This document shows, in pieces, positions 1-5,659 of a DNA stretch of 8,253 nt. Every line of letters begins with the position of its first letter. Position 1 is the stretch's first letter. The translations under genes and the position numbers were made by a program. The notes under the pieces are model-generated. The model was not told where the DNA came from and searched no databases. It worked only from the letters and a program-made list of their open reading frames with translations. Origin of the DNA: Nitrospinota bacterium (GTDB lineage: Bacteria > UBA8248); assembly GCA_029937135.1 (NCBI GenBank), contig JAPYQX010000117.1:1-8253 (forward strand), in the 5' to 3' direction.

Positions 1-185
1 GCATCATCGAGGCCATCGAGTGCGCCTCGTGCCGGTTTGTTCTCGGGGTCCAGTGGCATCCTGAGTCCATGGCGGCTTATGGGTATGGCGACAGCCACAC
101 CTCCGAGCATATTTTCGCGCGGCTGATCGACGAGGCCCGCGAATTCGCCATTGACGCCGGCACCCGCCGTTTCGAGTTGGCCTAG
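1..185 (+). CDS. Class I glutamine amidotransferase-like hydrolase (peptidase C26 / gamma-glutamyl-GABA hydrolase type), C-terminal part
   Basis: Only the last 60 codons and the stop (TAG 183-185) are in the window; the reading frame begins at base 3 and the gene continues to the left. The segment carries the sequence GVQWHPES. This is the family signature around the catalytic histidine (codon 57-59) and glutamate (63-65) of the Cys-His-Glu triad; the cysteine nucleophile would lie off the left edge. After it comes a helical tail (SEHIFARLIDEAREFA), as at the end of PuuD-like gamma-glutamyl-gamma-aminobutyrate hydrolases. Family members hydrolyse gamma-glutamyl amides in the cytoplasm, in putrescine degradation among other roles. 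Other class I amidotransferases share the QWHPE motif, but the short tail and the preceding IIEAIE segment favour peptidase C26. The exact substrate cannot be told from this fragment. The next gene lies 114 bp downstream on the same strand. Confidence 0.85.
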   Translation, partial: IIEAIECASCRFVLGVQWHPESMAAYGYGDSHTSEHIFARLIDEAREFAIDAGTRRFELA

Positions 186-219
186 ATATCCAGCCGCATT
201 CCCAACCCTTCCTCCCCCG

Positions 220-270
220 GCGGCCAAGGGCCGCCGATGCCGTGAGACGCGGCCAAGGGCCGCCGATGCC
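220..270 (+). repeat. Tandem 22-bp direct repeat with hairpin potential
   Basis: Bases 220-241 and 249-270 are identical over 22 bp, with a 29-bp period. Each copy contains an inverted repeat: in the first, GGCGGCC (219-225) faces GGCCGCC (229-235) across a 3-base AAG loop, and in the second the stem is 6 bp (249-254 with 258-263). The second copy ends 15 bp before the Shine-Dalgarno of the downstream gene. No T-run follows, so a classical intrinsic terminator is unlikely. It could be a small dispersed repeat, a Rho-related 3' end or a local duplication. Confidence 0.7.
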
Positions 271-285
271 ACCGAAATATCCCGT

Positions 286-290
286 GGAGG
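286..290 (+). promoter_or_regulatory. Ribosome binding site of the DUF3604 gene
   Basis: GGAGG lies 9 bases before the ATG at 300. It supports that ATG over the overlapping ORF beginning at 151. Confidence 0.7.
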
Positions 291-299
291 TTTCCGAGA

Positions 300-2516
300 A
301 TGGACCAACGCCTGGACCCTTACCGCTTCGACGTGGGCTCCGCCCGGATCGAGCCTAATACGCCCATCATCGCCGGCAGCTTCTATACCCGGAAAATTAT
401 TTTCACCGCCGGCGAATACGGTTCCGACGAGGGGGGCCGCATCCTGATCTGTAAGCGGCTCTCCTGCGATATGGAGCTGCCCCAGTTTACCGACCCCGCC
501 GCCTCGGGCTATGTCACCGCCAGTTGCTCGAACCCCGCCGTGACGCTTGCCCTCTCCTACATCGAGCAGGGCTACCGCGACGACTGGCGCTCGGCCATTG
601 CCGTGCGGGTGGCCAAGGGTTATCTGTGTCCGGGCGATACGGTCGAGGTTGTTCTGGGCGATACGAGCGGCGGCGGCCCGGGCATCCGCGCCCAGACCTT
701 CCCCGAGGCGCGCCACACCATGAAGGTCGTCGTCGATACCTTCAACATGAACCATTTCTATGAGCTCGACGAAAACCCCGAGATCAGGGTGCTGGGCGGG
801 GCGCCCGAAAACTGGCATCTGGTTTGCCCGCAACGCCCGCTCCGGGGCGAGACCTTCGATTTGCTCGTACGGCCGGTGGACAGCTGGGGAAACCCCGCCG
901 AGGAGTTTCGCGGCAAGGTACGGCTCCTCAAAAGTTTCTCGAATGGCGAGACGGGGGATCAGATTCCCGAGGAGGCCGAGTTCAGGGCCGAGGACCGGGG
1001 CGCCCGCCGGGTGCCGGGGGTGAGACTCGAGGGCGCGGGCCCCTACCGCCTCCGGCTGGAGGACCCCACGGGGATAAGCGCCCTGGGGCCACCGATTTGC
1101 CCCCGGGAGAGCTCAGACGAGCTGGCCCTCTTCTGGGGCGACATACACGGCCAGACCCGCTCCACCGTCGGTACGGGGACGGTGGAAGAGTATTTTCGCT
1201 TCGCGCGGGACCGGGCGGGCGTGGATTTCGCCGCCTGGCAGGGAAACGATTTCCGGGTGTGGAAAAAGGACTGGGAAGAGGTGAAGCGCGAGTGTCGGGC
1301 GTTCAACGAGCCGGGGCGCTTCGTCACCCTGCTCGGTTACGAGTGGTCGGGGACCCGCTCGGGCGGGGGAGACTACAACATTTACTTCTCGGGCGATGAC
1401 GCCGAGATACACAGAAGCTCGCACGCGGCCATCGACGATCTTTCGGACGCCGATACCGATCGGTTCCCCATCTCGAAGCTCTGGGACACTTTCCGGGGGC
1501 GGAGCGATGTGATGTCCGTCGCCCACATCGGGGGCCGGGCCTGCAACCTGGACTATTTCGACCCCGAGTTCGTCCACCTCATCGAGGCCCATTCGCATCA
1601 CGGAACCTTCGAATGGCTCATCGAGGAAGCGCTTGAGCGGGGCTTCAAGGTGGGCATCACCGGCGGAAGCGACGATCACACCGGCCGCCAGGGTCTCGTC
1701 TACCCGAACCGGCGGACGAACGACGTTGTGACGTTCGACGTGAAGGGGGGGCTGCTCGGCCTTTACGCCAAGGAACTCACCCGGGAGGCGGTCTGGGACG
1801 CCATGCGGGCGCGGCGCACCTACGGCACGAACGGCGAGCGCATCCTGATGAAAACCGCCTGCGCGGGCGCCTGGATGGGCGAGGAGATCACAATCAAGGA
1901 GTCACCCACAATCGAGGTCGAGGTCCACGGCACGGCCCCGCTGCTCGACGTTGAGCTAAAGCGCGGCCTTGAGACCATCTACCGCCATCCGCTTAACCGC
2001 CCCGAGGGCGGGGGCGGAACGCGGAGAATCCGGGTGCAGTGGAGCGGGGTGTCGGCCAAGAGCGGGCGGAACAAAAAAGTGAACTGGCGCGGGGGAATCT
2101 CGCTCAGCCAGGGGAGCATCGCCTCCTTCACCCCCTATGCGCTCGATCAGTACGACGACACGATTCAACGGGTATCGAACAAAGTGCTCCGCTTTCAGAC
2201 GGCCACCTCGGGCGACCCGGACGGGGTGATGCTCGACGTGGACGCGCCCCCCGGCGCCGAGCTTCATTTTTTCAGCGAGCCGGCGAGCTTCAGGATACGG
2301 CTGGACGACATCGGTTTCGAGCCGCACTTTGTGTCTGGCGGCGGGGTGAACATCCGCGTCCAGGTGAGCGAAATCTCCACCCAGGCGAGGGACTGGAGCG
2401 TCAAGTTCGCCTTCACCGACGAGGATGCGCCCGAGGGCTGCAGCCCCTACTGGGTGCGTGTCCTCCAGATTAACGGCGGGCAGGCCTGGTCGAGCCCGAT
2501 ATACGTGAATCGCTGA
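300..2516 (+). CDS. PHP-superfamily metal-dependent hydrolase-like protein, DUF3604 family
   Basis: This is a 738-residue protein with no signal peptide or membrane segment, so probably cytoplasmic. Residues about 1-275 are beta-rich; 184-260 (for example VRPVDSWGNPAEEF) look like an Ig-type module common in DUF3604 proteins. Residues about 276-540 form the PHP-like core: WGDIHGQ (D281, H283), GYEWSG (E348), AHIGG (H409), EAHSHH (H431, H433, H434) and GGSDDHTGR (D458, D459, H460). These are plausible metal ligands. The usual TDH segment after 'DF' is replaced by WQGNDF (residues 313-318), which I recall from a DUF3604 subfamily. A beta-rich C-terminal region follows (about 540-738). The ATG at 300 has a GGAGG Shine-Dalgarno 9 bases upstream. 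The PHP fold usually carries phosphoesterase or related hydrolase activity, but no DUF3604 substrate is known to me. The preceding amidotransferase-like gene is on the same strand but separated by a repeat-bearing gap, so co-transcription is uncertain. Confidence 0.85.
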   Translation: MDQRLDPYRFDVGSARIEPNTPIIAGSFYTRKIIFTAGEYGSDEGGRILICKRLSCDMELPQFTDPAASGYVTASCSNPAVTLALSYIEQGYRDDWRSAIAVRVAKGYLCPGDTVEVVLGDTSGGGPGIRAQTFPEARHTMKVVVDTFNMNHFYELDENPEIRVLGGAPENWHLVCPQRPLRGETFDLLVRPVDSWGNPAEEFRGKVRLLKSFSNGETGDQIPEEAEFRAEDRGARRVPGVRLEGAGPYRLRLEDPTGISALGPPICPRESSDELALFWGDIHGQTRSTVGTGTVEEYFRFARDRAGVDFAAWQGNDFRVWKKDWEEVKRECRAFNEPGRFVTLLGYEWSGTRSGGGDYNIYFSGDDAEIHRSSHAAIDDLSDADTDRFPISKLWDTFRGRSDVMSVAHIGGRACNLDYFDPEFVHLIEAHSHHGTFEWLIEEALERGFKVGITGGSDDHTGRQGLVYPNRRTNDVVTFDVKGGLLGLYAKELTREAVWDAMRARRTYGTNGERILMKTACAGAWMGEEITIKESPTIEVEVHGTAPLLDVELKRGLETIYRHPLNRPEGGGGTRRIRVQWSGVSAKSGRNKKVNWRGGISLSQGSIASFTPYALDQYDDTIQRVSNKVLRFQTATSGDPDGVMLDVDAPPGAELHFFSEPASFRIRLDDIGFEPHFVSGGGVNIRVQVSEISTQARDWSVKFAFTDEDAPEGCSPYWVRVLQINGGQAWSSPIYVNR

Positions 2517-2524
2517 TATCGGCG

Positions 2525-2538
2525 GGCGGCGCGCCGCC
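2525..2538. repeat. 14-bp perfect palindrome just after the DUF3604 gene
   Basis: GGCGGCGCGCCGCC begins 9 bases after the DUF3604 stop codon. It could fold into a short GC hairpin (5-bp stem, CGCG loop). No T-run follows, so it is at best a weak or Rho-assisted transcript end, or an mRNA 3'-end stabiliser. Confidence 0.4.
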
Positions 2539-2557
2539 AATCCAGCCGCCGCTCTTG

Positions 2558-2581
2558 TTGCTGCTTTCGTTGCCGCTTTCG
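2558..2581 (+). repeat. 12-bp tandem repeat in the gap before the YchF-like gene
   Basis: TTGCTGCTTTCG (2558-2569) is followed directly by TTGCCGCTTTCG (2570-2581), 11 of 12 bases identical. A third partial copy (TTG) starts after it. It is non-coding on either strand as far as I can see, and no function is evident. Confidence 0.5.
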
Positions 2582-2608
2582 TTGGAGTTACCCGGTAAAT
2601 CCCATTAT

Positions 2609-2639
2609 TTCACTTCGGGTGGCGCGTTTTTGCTAAACT
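2609..2639 (+). promoter_or_regulatory. Candidate sigma70-type promoter of the YchF-like gene
   Basis: TGCTAAACT (2631-2639) fits an extended -10 element (TG-n-TAAACT). A weak -35 candidate, TTCACT (2609-2614), sits 19 bp upstream, which is longer than ideal; an extended -10 tolerates a poor -35. The transcript would start near 2646, leaving a leader of about 30 bases. This is inferred from sequence pattern only. Confidence 0.35.
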
Positions 2640-2660
2640 CGCGGGCTGCCGTCCGCCCAT

Positions 2661-2666
2661 GAGGAG
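2661..2666 (+). promoter_or_regulatory. Ribosome binding site for the TTG start of the YchF-like gene
   Basis: GAGGAG is 9 bases before the TTG at 2676. The codons that follow spell MKIGIIG, exactly where the first beta-strand of the NTPase should begin, so the TTG is the convincing start. Confidence 0.7.
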
Positions 2667-2675
2667 AGTGCGCTT

Positions 2676-3749
2676 TTGAAAATCGGGATTATCGGAATCG
2701 CCGCGAGCGGTAAGACCACCCTGTTCAACGCCCTGACGGGCGGCGCGGCCCGCACGGGGGGCTTCGGCGCCTCCCAGATTCACGTGGGCATCGCCCAGGT
2801 GGCCGATCCGCGCGTGGATAAGATGAGTGAAATCTTCAAACCTAAAAAAACCACCTACGCCACCGTCGAATTCGCCGATGTGCCGGGCCTCGGCGAGGGG
2901 CGCGAAGCCGCCGCCGAGAAAGACAGTATCCCCCCGGCCCTGCAGGGGGCCGACGCGCTTCTTCTCGTTCTGAGGGCCTTCGAGGATCCGGGTGTTCCCC
3001 ACCCGCGCGAGAGCGTGGACCCCGCGCGCGATTTGTCCGACATGCGGGTGGACCTCATCCTCCGTGATCTTTCGGTCGTGGAGCGCCGCCTGGAGCGACT
3101 CAAGAAATCGGTCATGAAAAAAAAGGACCCTGAGGAAATGTCCGAGTTCGAGCTCCTCGATAAGGTCCAGAAATCCCTCGAGGAGGAGGCTCCCATCATC
3201 GTCCAGGGTTTACCGGAAGATGATCTGACGCGCCTCCGGGGTTTCGGATTTTTGTCGGCCAAGCCGCTTTTGGCCGTTCTCAATGTCGGCGAGGACCGGC
3301 TCTCCGATCCCGCGCAGGAGTTCGGGGTCTCTGCCGGGGAGGGGGAGGTTGCGCCCGTCGTGGTCGGCGCCCAGCTCGAGGAGGAGCTCGCCCAACTCGC
3401 CGACGACGAGCGGGAGGCCTTTCTCGCCGACTACGGGCTTGAGCGCCCGGCACGCGACCGGGTGATCCGCGCCTCCTTCGAGTTGCTCGGTCTACAGAGC
3501 TTCCTGACGGTGGGGGAGGACGAGGTGCGCGCCTGGCCGATACGGCGGGGGGCCACCGCGCTCAAGGCCGCCGGGACGATACACTCCGATCTTGAGCGGG
3601 GTTTCATTCGTGCGGAGGTGATCGGCTACGAGGATTTTCTCAAGGCGGGCTCGATGGCGGCGGCCCGCGATTCGGGGGTGCTCCGCGTCGAGGGGAAGGA
3701 CTACGAGGTACGCGACGGGGAGATCATGCACGTCCGGTTCAACGTATAA
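2676..3749 (+). CDS. YchF/OLA1-like P-loop NTPase with TGS-like C-terminal domain (DUF933)
   Basis: A 357-residue cytoplasmic protein, close to the usual YchF length of about 363. The P-loop is GIAASGKTT (residues 7-15), G3 is DVPGLGEG (68-75) and the G4-like motif is NVGE (203-206). The last matches the NxxE form that in YchF/OLA1 favours ATP over GTP. Residues about 120-175 are charged and helical, as in the YchF coiled-coil insertion. Residues about 275-357 match the YchF C-terminal TGS region (AGTIHSDLERGFIRAEVI, then GKDYEVRDGEIMHV). Canonical YchF has an NVGKS P-loop; the ASGKT version suggests a divergent paralogue rather than housekeeping YchF. YchF binds ribosomes and affects translation and stress responses in E. 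coli; the role of this paralogue is not known to me. The start is TTG, supported by GAGGAG at 2661-2666, 9 bases upstream. The gene is convergent with the receiver gene downstream. Confidence 0.88.
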   Translation: MKIGIIGIAASGKTTLFNALTGGAARTGGFGASQIHVGIAQVADPRVDKMSEIFKPKKTTYATVEFADVPGLGEGREAAAEKDSIPPALQGADALLLVLRAFEDPGVPHPRESVDPARDLSDMRVDLILRDLSVVERRLERLKKSVMKKKDPEEMSEFELLDKVQKSLEEEAPIIVQGLPEDDLTRLRGFGFLSAKPLLAVLNVGEDRLSDPAQEFGVSAGEGEVAPVVVGAQLEEELAQLADDEREAFLADYGLERPARDRVIRASFELLGLQSFLTVGEDEVRAWPIRRGATALKAAGTIHSDLERGFIRAEVIGYEDFLKAGSMAAARDSGVLRVEGKDYEVRDGEIMHVRFNV

Positions 3750-3830
3750 ACGGAATATCTAGATCGAGAGGCTGACAGCGGCGAGAGGGCCATGGGGAGC
3801 CGGGCGGAAGCGGCCCGCCGCGCACCGGGC

Positions 3831-3873
3831 TTATTGGCCTTTATTCTTGTGCAGGAGGATTTCTATCCGTTCG
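3831..3873 (-). other. Frame-displaced C-terminal helix of the receiver gene
   Basis: The main receiver frame ends in a non-family tail (RTDRNPPAQE, stop at 3841-3843). If one C of the CC pair at 3873-3874 is skipped, the minus strand reads on from LPVLI as ERIEILLHKNKGQ, stop at 3831-3833. This is a typical last helix (alpha5) of a CheY-like receiver. So the homologous C-terminus is present but one base out of frame with the core. Confidence 0.7.
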
Positions 3874-4170
3874 GATCAGGACGGGAAGATTGAAGGGTTT
3901 CACCACATAGTCCCTCGCGCCCGCCTCGACGCACTCGCGGATTGAGTCGGGGGTGCTCTTCGAGCTCAGTACCATGATTTGGGGTACTTCGTCCTCATTT
4001 TCCCTGAGACGTTCAAGGATTTCCATCGCGCCTATGCCGGTCATGGAGTAGTCGACAATGACGAGGTCGAATTTTTCGCCCCGAATCAGTTCGAGGACTT
4101 CCTCGCCGCTGCCCGCCATTTTCACGGCATGGTTAATCCGCTGAAGGGAGACCTCCAGAAGCTGCCTCAT
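3841..4170 (-). CDS. CheY-like response regulator receiver, open core frame of a gene displaced at both ends
   Basis: The open frame gives 109 residues with clear receiver features: the phosphoacceptor aspartate D40 in FDLVIVDYSM, a serine switch position in MVLSS (S69/S70), and Y88 with K91 in ARDYVVKPF. There is no output domain, so it would be a stand-alone receiver acting through protein contact. The frame starts at an ATG inside helix 1 (MRQLLEVSLQ) and lacks beta1 with its acidic pocket. No good Shine-Dalgarno precedes this ATG. The missing N-terminus (MGNILV) is readable upstream in another frame, and the proper C-terminal helix downstream in that same other frame. As written, the product lacks beta1 and has a false tail, so it is probably non-functional. 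Either the gene is decaying or the sequence contains two single-base errors. Restored length would be about 124 residues (3831-4205), normal for CheY. No kinase gene is adjacent. Confidence 0.75.
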   Translation of the reverse strand: MRQLLEVSLQRINHAVKMAGSGEEVLELIRGEKFDLVIVDYSMTGIGAMEILERLRENEDEVPQIMVLSSKSTPDSIRECVEAGARDYVVKPFNLPVLIRTDRNPPAQE

Positions 4171-4205
4171 GGTCTCATCTTTGTCGCAACGAGAATATTA
4201 CCCAA
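4171..4205 (-). other. Frame-displaced N-terminus of the receiver gene
   Basis: Reading the minus strand from a TTG at 4205-4203 gives MGNILVATK, then a quick stop. In the core frame the same stretch ends CDKDETMRQLL. Joined, they give NILV-x-x-K-D-E-T-M-R-Q-L-L, the standard beta1 and acidic-loop start of a receiver. One base appears to be missing between 4179 and 4190. A weak Shine-Dalgarno-like GGGTGGG (4218-4212) lies 6 bases before the TTG. Confidence 0.65.
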
Positions 4206-4419
4206 TGGCAACCCACCCAAACTTAAAAAAGTGTCCCGGTATCGGACAAAGTCGGCCACTCAGAAAGTATACTGATACAAATAATTAAGTTTTTTTAAGT
4301 TGTGCCGCATCCGCGTAAATGCGTACGTAAAAATAATACAACATTTCGAGGGCTTTAGGTACTCCACCGGGATTGGATTTCGGCCGGAAAGAGGATTCAG
4401 ACCCCTGCCCGCCTGCCGC
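4206..4419. other. AT-rich intergenic region upstream of the receiver gene and downstream of the NagZ-like gene
   Basis: No credible gene is seen in these 214 bp. The part from about 4215 to 4360 is strikingly AT-rich compared with the flanking genes. It holds an 11-bp inverted repeat (AACTTAAAAAA at 4220-4230 against TTTTTTAAGTT at 4291-4301), an AGTATACT palindrome (4266-4273) and a short hairpin (CGCAT 4306-4310 with ATGCG 4319-4323). There is no clear T-tailed terminator for the minus-strand operon ending at 4420. Confidence 0.6.
4266..4271 (-). promoter_or_regulatory. Candidate -10 element of the receiver gene
   Basis: The minus strand reads TATACT at 4271-4266, about 60 bases before the TTG at 4205, in an AT-rich setting. 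No recognisable -35 hexamer lies 16-18 bp upstream. It sits in a palindrome, so the plus strand also shows TATACT (4268-4273), but no plus-strand gene follows. Confidence 0.3.
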
Positions 4420-5646
4420 TCAGACCCCCTCCAGGGCTGCTATGCGTGCCATTACTTCATCGAGAAGCCCCCGGTGGGCGCTGCAGCCGACCATCTGCTT
4501 CATCTTCTCCCGAAGGCGGTCGAGGTGGCCCTCCTCCGGGGAGGAGGAAGGCCCTGACTCCGAGTAGTAGGAAGATCCTGACCCCGGGGAGGAGCCAGGT
4601 CCCGACTTCAGCCAGGAGGAAGCATCGCCCGCGTAGCGGTCCCGCATCAAACCGATACGCCCGAGGGATTCTTCCTCCTCGCGAGCCGGGATTTCCTCCG
4701 TGCGAATCGCCCGTGAGATCCTCTCGTGCGCCTGCTCCTGGTCCTTCCCGGAGCGGCAGATGAGGACGATGTCCGCTCCCGCCCGCAAGCCTGCCACCGC
4801 CGCCTCCGCCGGGTTCTCAATCGCCCCCATATCCAGATCGTCGGTGACGACCACCCCGCCGAAACCCAACTCGCCCCGAAGCAGTTCTTTTATCAAACGC
4901 GAAGAGAGACTCGCGGGCCGCTCCGGGTCGATGCGCCCGAATACCGCATGGGCCACCATCACGCTAGCCACCCCACCGGGGTTGGATGTCTCGCTGGAGA
5001 CGGCGGCGCGGAAGGGGATAAGCTCCCTGCCGCGCAGGTCCTCGAGCGAGAGCCCGCTCGCGGGAAGCGTCTCGTGCGGATCGGGGGCCATGTCGCCGAT
5101 TCCGGGAAAGTGTTTGGCCGCCGCGGCCACCCCACCCGCCTGAAGGCCGGTGATCACGGCGGCACCCATCGCGGCGGCGGCTCCCGCCTCCTCCCCGTAG
5201 GCGCGGTCTCCGATAACCGTGCAGGCCGGGTTCGTCAAAATATCGAGCACCGGCGCGAAATTCCAGTTGACCCCCACGGCGCGAAGCTCGGCCGCAACCG
5301 CACCCGCGCACCTGCGGGCGAGATCGGGATCGCCGATCCGCCCGAATACACGCGCGGCGGGAAAGAGGGTGAAATCCGGGGAAACGCGGCTTACCCGGCC
5401 GCCCTCTTGATCGATCCCGATCAGCAAGGGCGCCCGGCGGGGAGAGTCCGCCGCCGCGCTTTGAAGGGAGTGGGTGAGTTCCAGGGTCTGTTCCACGCTC
5501 TCGATGTTCCGCGAGAAGAGGATCACGCCTCCGGCCCGGCCCGCGCGGATTTGATCGAGCAGATCGGGCGGAGCCTTCACACCCTCGAAACCGGCCATGA
5601 TATGAGCGCCGGCCTTAATCTCTGGAGGCCAGTCTCGGTAGGGCAC
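4420..5646 (-). CDS. nagZ: Glycoside hydrolase family 3 beta-N-acetylhexosaminidase, NagZ-like
   Basis: A 408-residue protein from the chosen GTG. NagZ-type GH3 motifs appear in order: GFEG and GGVILFSRNIES near the N-terminus, IDQEGGRV (78-85), NFAPVLDI, KHFPGIGD with K178 and H179, the DPHETLP loop (D189, H191; family form D-x-H), and VVTDDLDMGAI with the acidic nucleophile pair (D269/D270). NagZ removes N-acetylglucosamine from N-acetylmuramyl peptides in peptidoglycan recycling; relatives cut other beta-GlcNAc substrates. No signal peptide is visible, which fits cytoplasmic NagZ. After the barrel comes a Ser/Gly/Pro-rich stretch (about 344-372) coded by a 24-bp tandem repeat, then a helical tail ending in LDEVMARIAALEGV. 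GTG 5646 starts 13 bases after the deacetylase stop, with a weak Shine-Dalgarno. An in-frame GTG at 5715 has GGAGGAGG upstream, but those purines encode deacetylase residues and the start would overlap that gene by 56 bases. Confidence 0.85.
   Translation of the reverse strand: MPYRDWPPEIKAGAHIMAGFEGVKAPPDLLDQIRAGRAGGVILFSRNIESVEQTLELTHSLQSAAADSPRRAPLLIGIDQEGGRVSRVSPDFTLFPAARVFGRIGDPDLARRCAGAVAAELRAVGVNWNFAPVLDILTNPACTVIGDRAYGEEAGAAAAMGAAVITGLQAGGVAAAAKHFPGIGDMAPDPHETLPASGLSLEDLRGRELIPFRAAVSSETSNPGGVASVMVAHAVFGRIDPERPASLSSRLIKELLRGELGFGGVVVTDDLDMGAIENPAEAAVAGLRAGADIVLICRSGKDQEQAHERISRAIRTEEIPAREEEESLGRIGLMRDRYAGDASSWLKSGPGSSPGSGSSYYSESGPSSSPEEGHLDRLREKMKQMVGCSAHRGLLDEVMARIAALEGV
4522..4617 (-). 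repeat. Degenerate 24-bp tandem repeat inside the NagZ-like gene
   Basis: Four imperfect 24-bp units can be laid end to end: 4522-4545, 4546-4569, 4570-4593 and 4594-4617. They are in frame. On the minus strand they encode 8-residue units SWLKSGPG, SSPGSGSS, YYSESGPS and SSPEEGHL. Common positions are Ser/Tyr pairs, then Pro or Ser, Gly or Glu, then Ser-Gly. Units 4546-4569 and 4570-4593 are the most alike. Confidence 0.6.
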
Positions 5647-5659
5647 GGTTTCCGGTGCG

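Noticed and set aside
151..447. 98-codon plus-strand ORF spanning the first gene end and the DUF3604 start
   Set aside because: It covers the tandem repeat and overlaps two genes in another frame, with a low-complexity Pro/Arg translation.
1113..1679. 188-codon minus-strand ORF opposite the DUF3604 gene
   Set aside because: It is antisense to the conserved PHP core and shows no recognisable motif or ribosome binding site.
2659..2679. Six-codon ORF (MRRVRF) ending in TGA that overlaps the TTG start of the YchF-like gene
   Set aside because: Its ATG overlaps the Shine-Dalgarno of the real gene and it has no ribosome binding site of its own, so a coupled leader peptide is possible but most likely chance.
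3801..3817. GC hairpin (CGGGC with GCCCG) between the convergent YchF-like and receiver genes, as a terminator
   Set aside because: The stem is only 5 bp with a 7-base loop and no T-run on either strand; such stems are expected by chance in this GC-rich gap.
4300..4557. 85-codon plus-strand ORF in the AT-rich gap
   Set aside because: It runs into the antisense of the NagZ-like gene, lacks a ribosome binding site and resembles no family.
4522..4617. Possible CRISPR-like array
   Set aside because: The 24-bp units are imperfect, directly abutting without spacers and in frame with a coding sequence, so this is a coding minisatellite.
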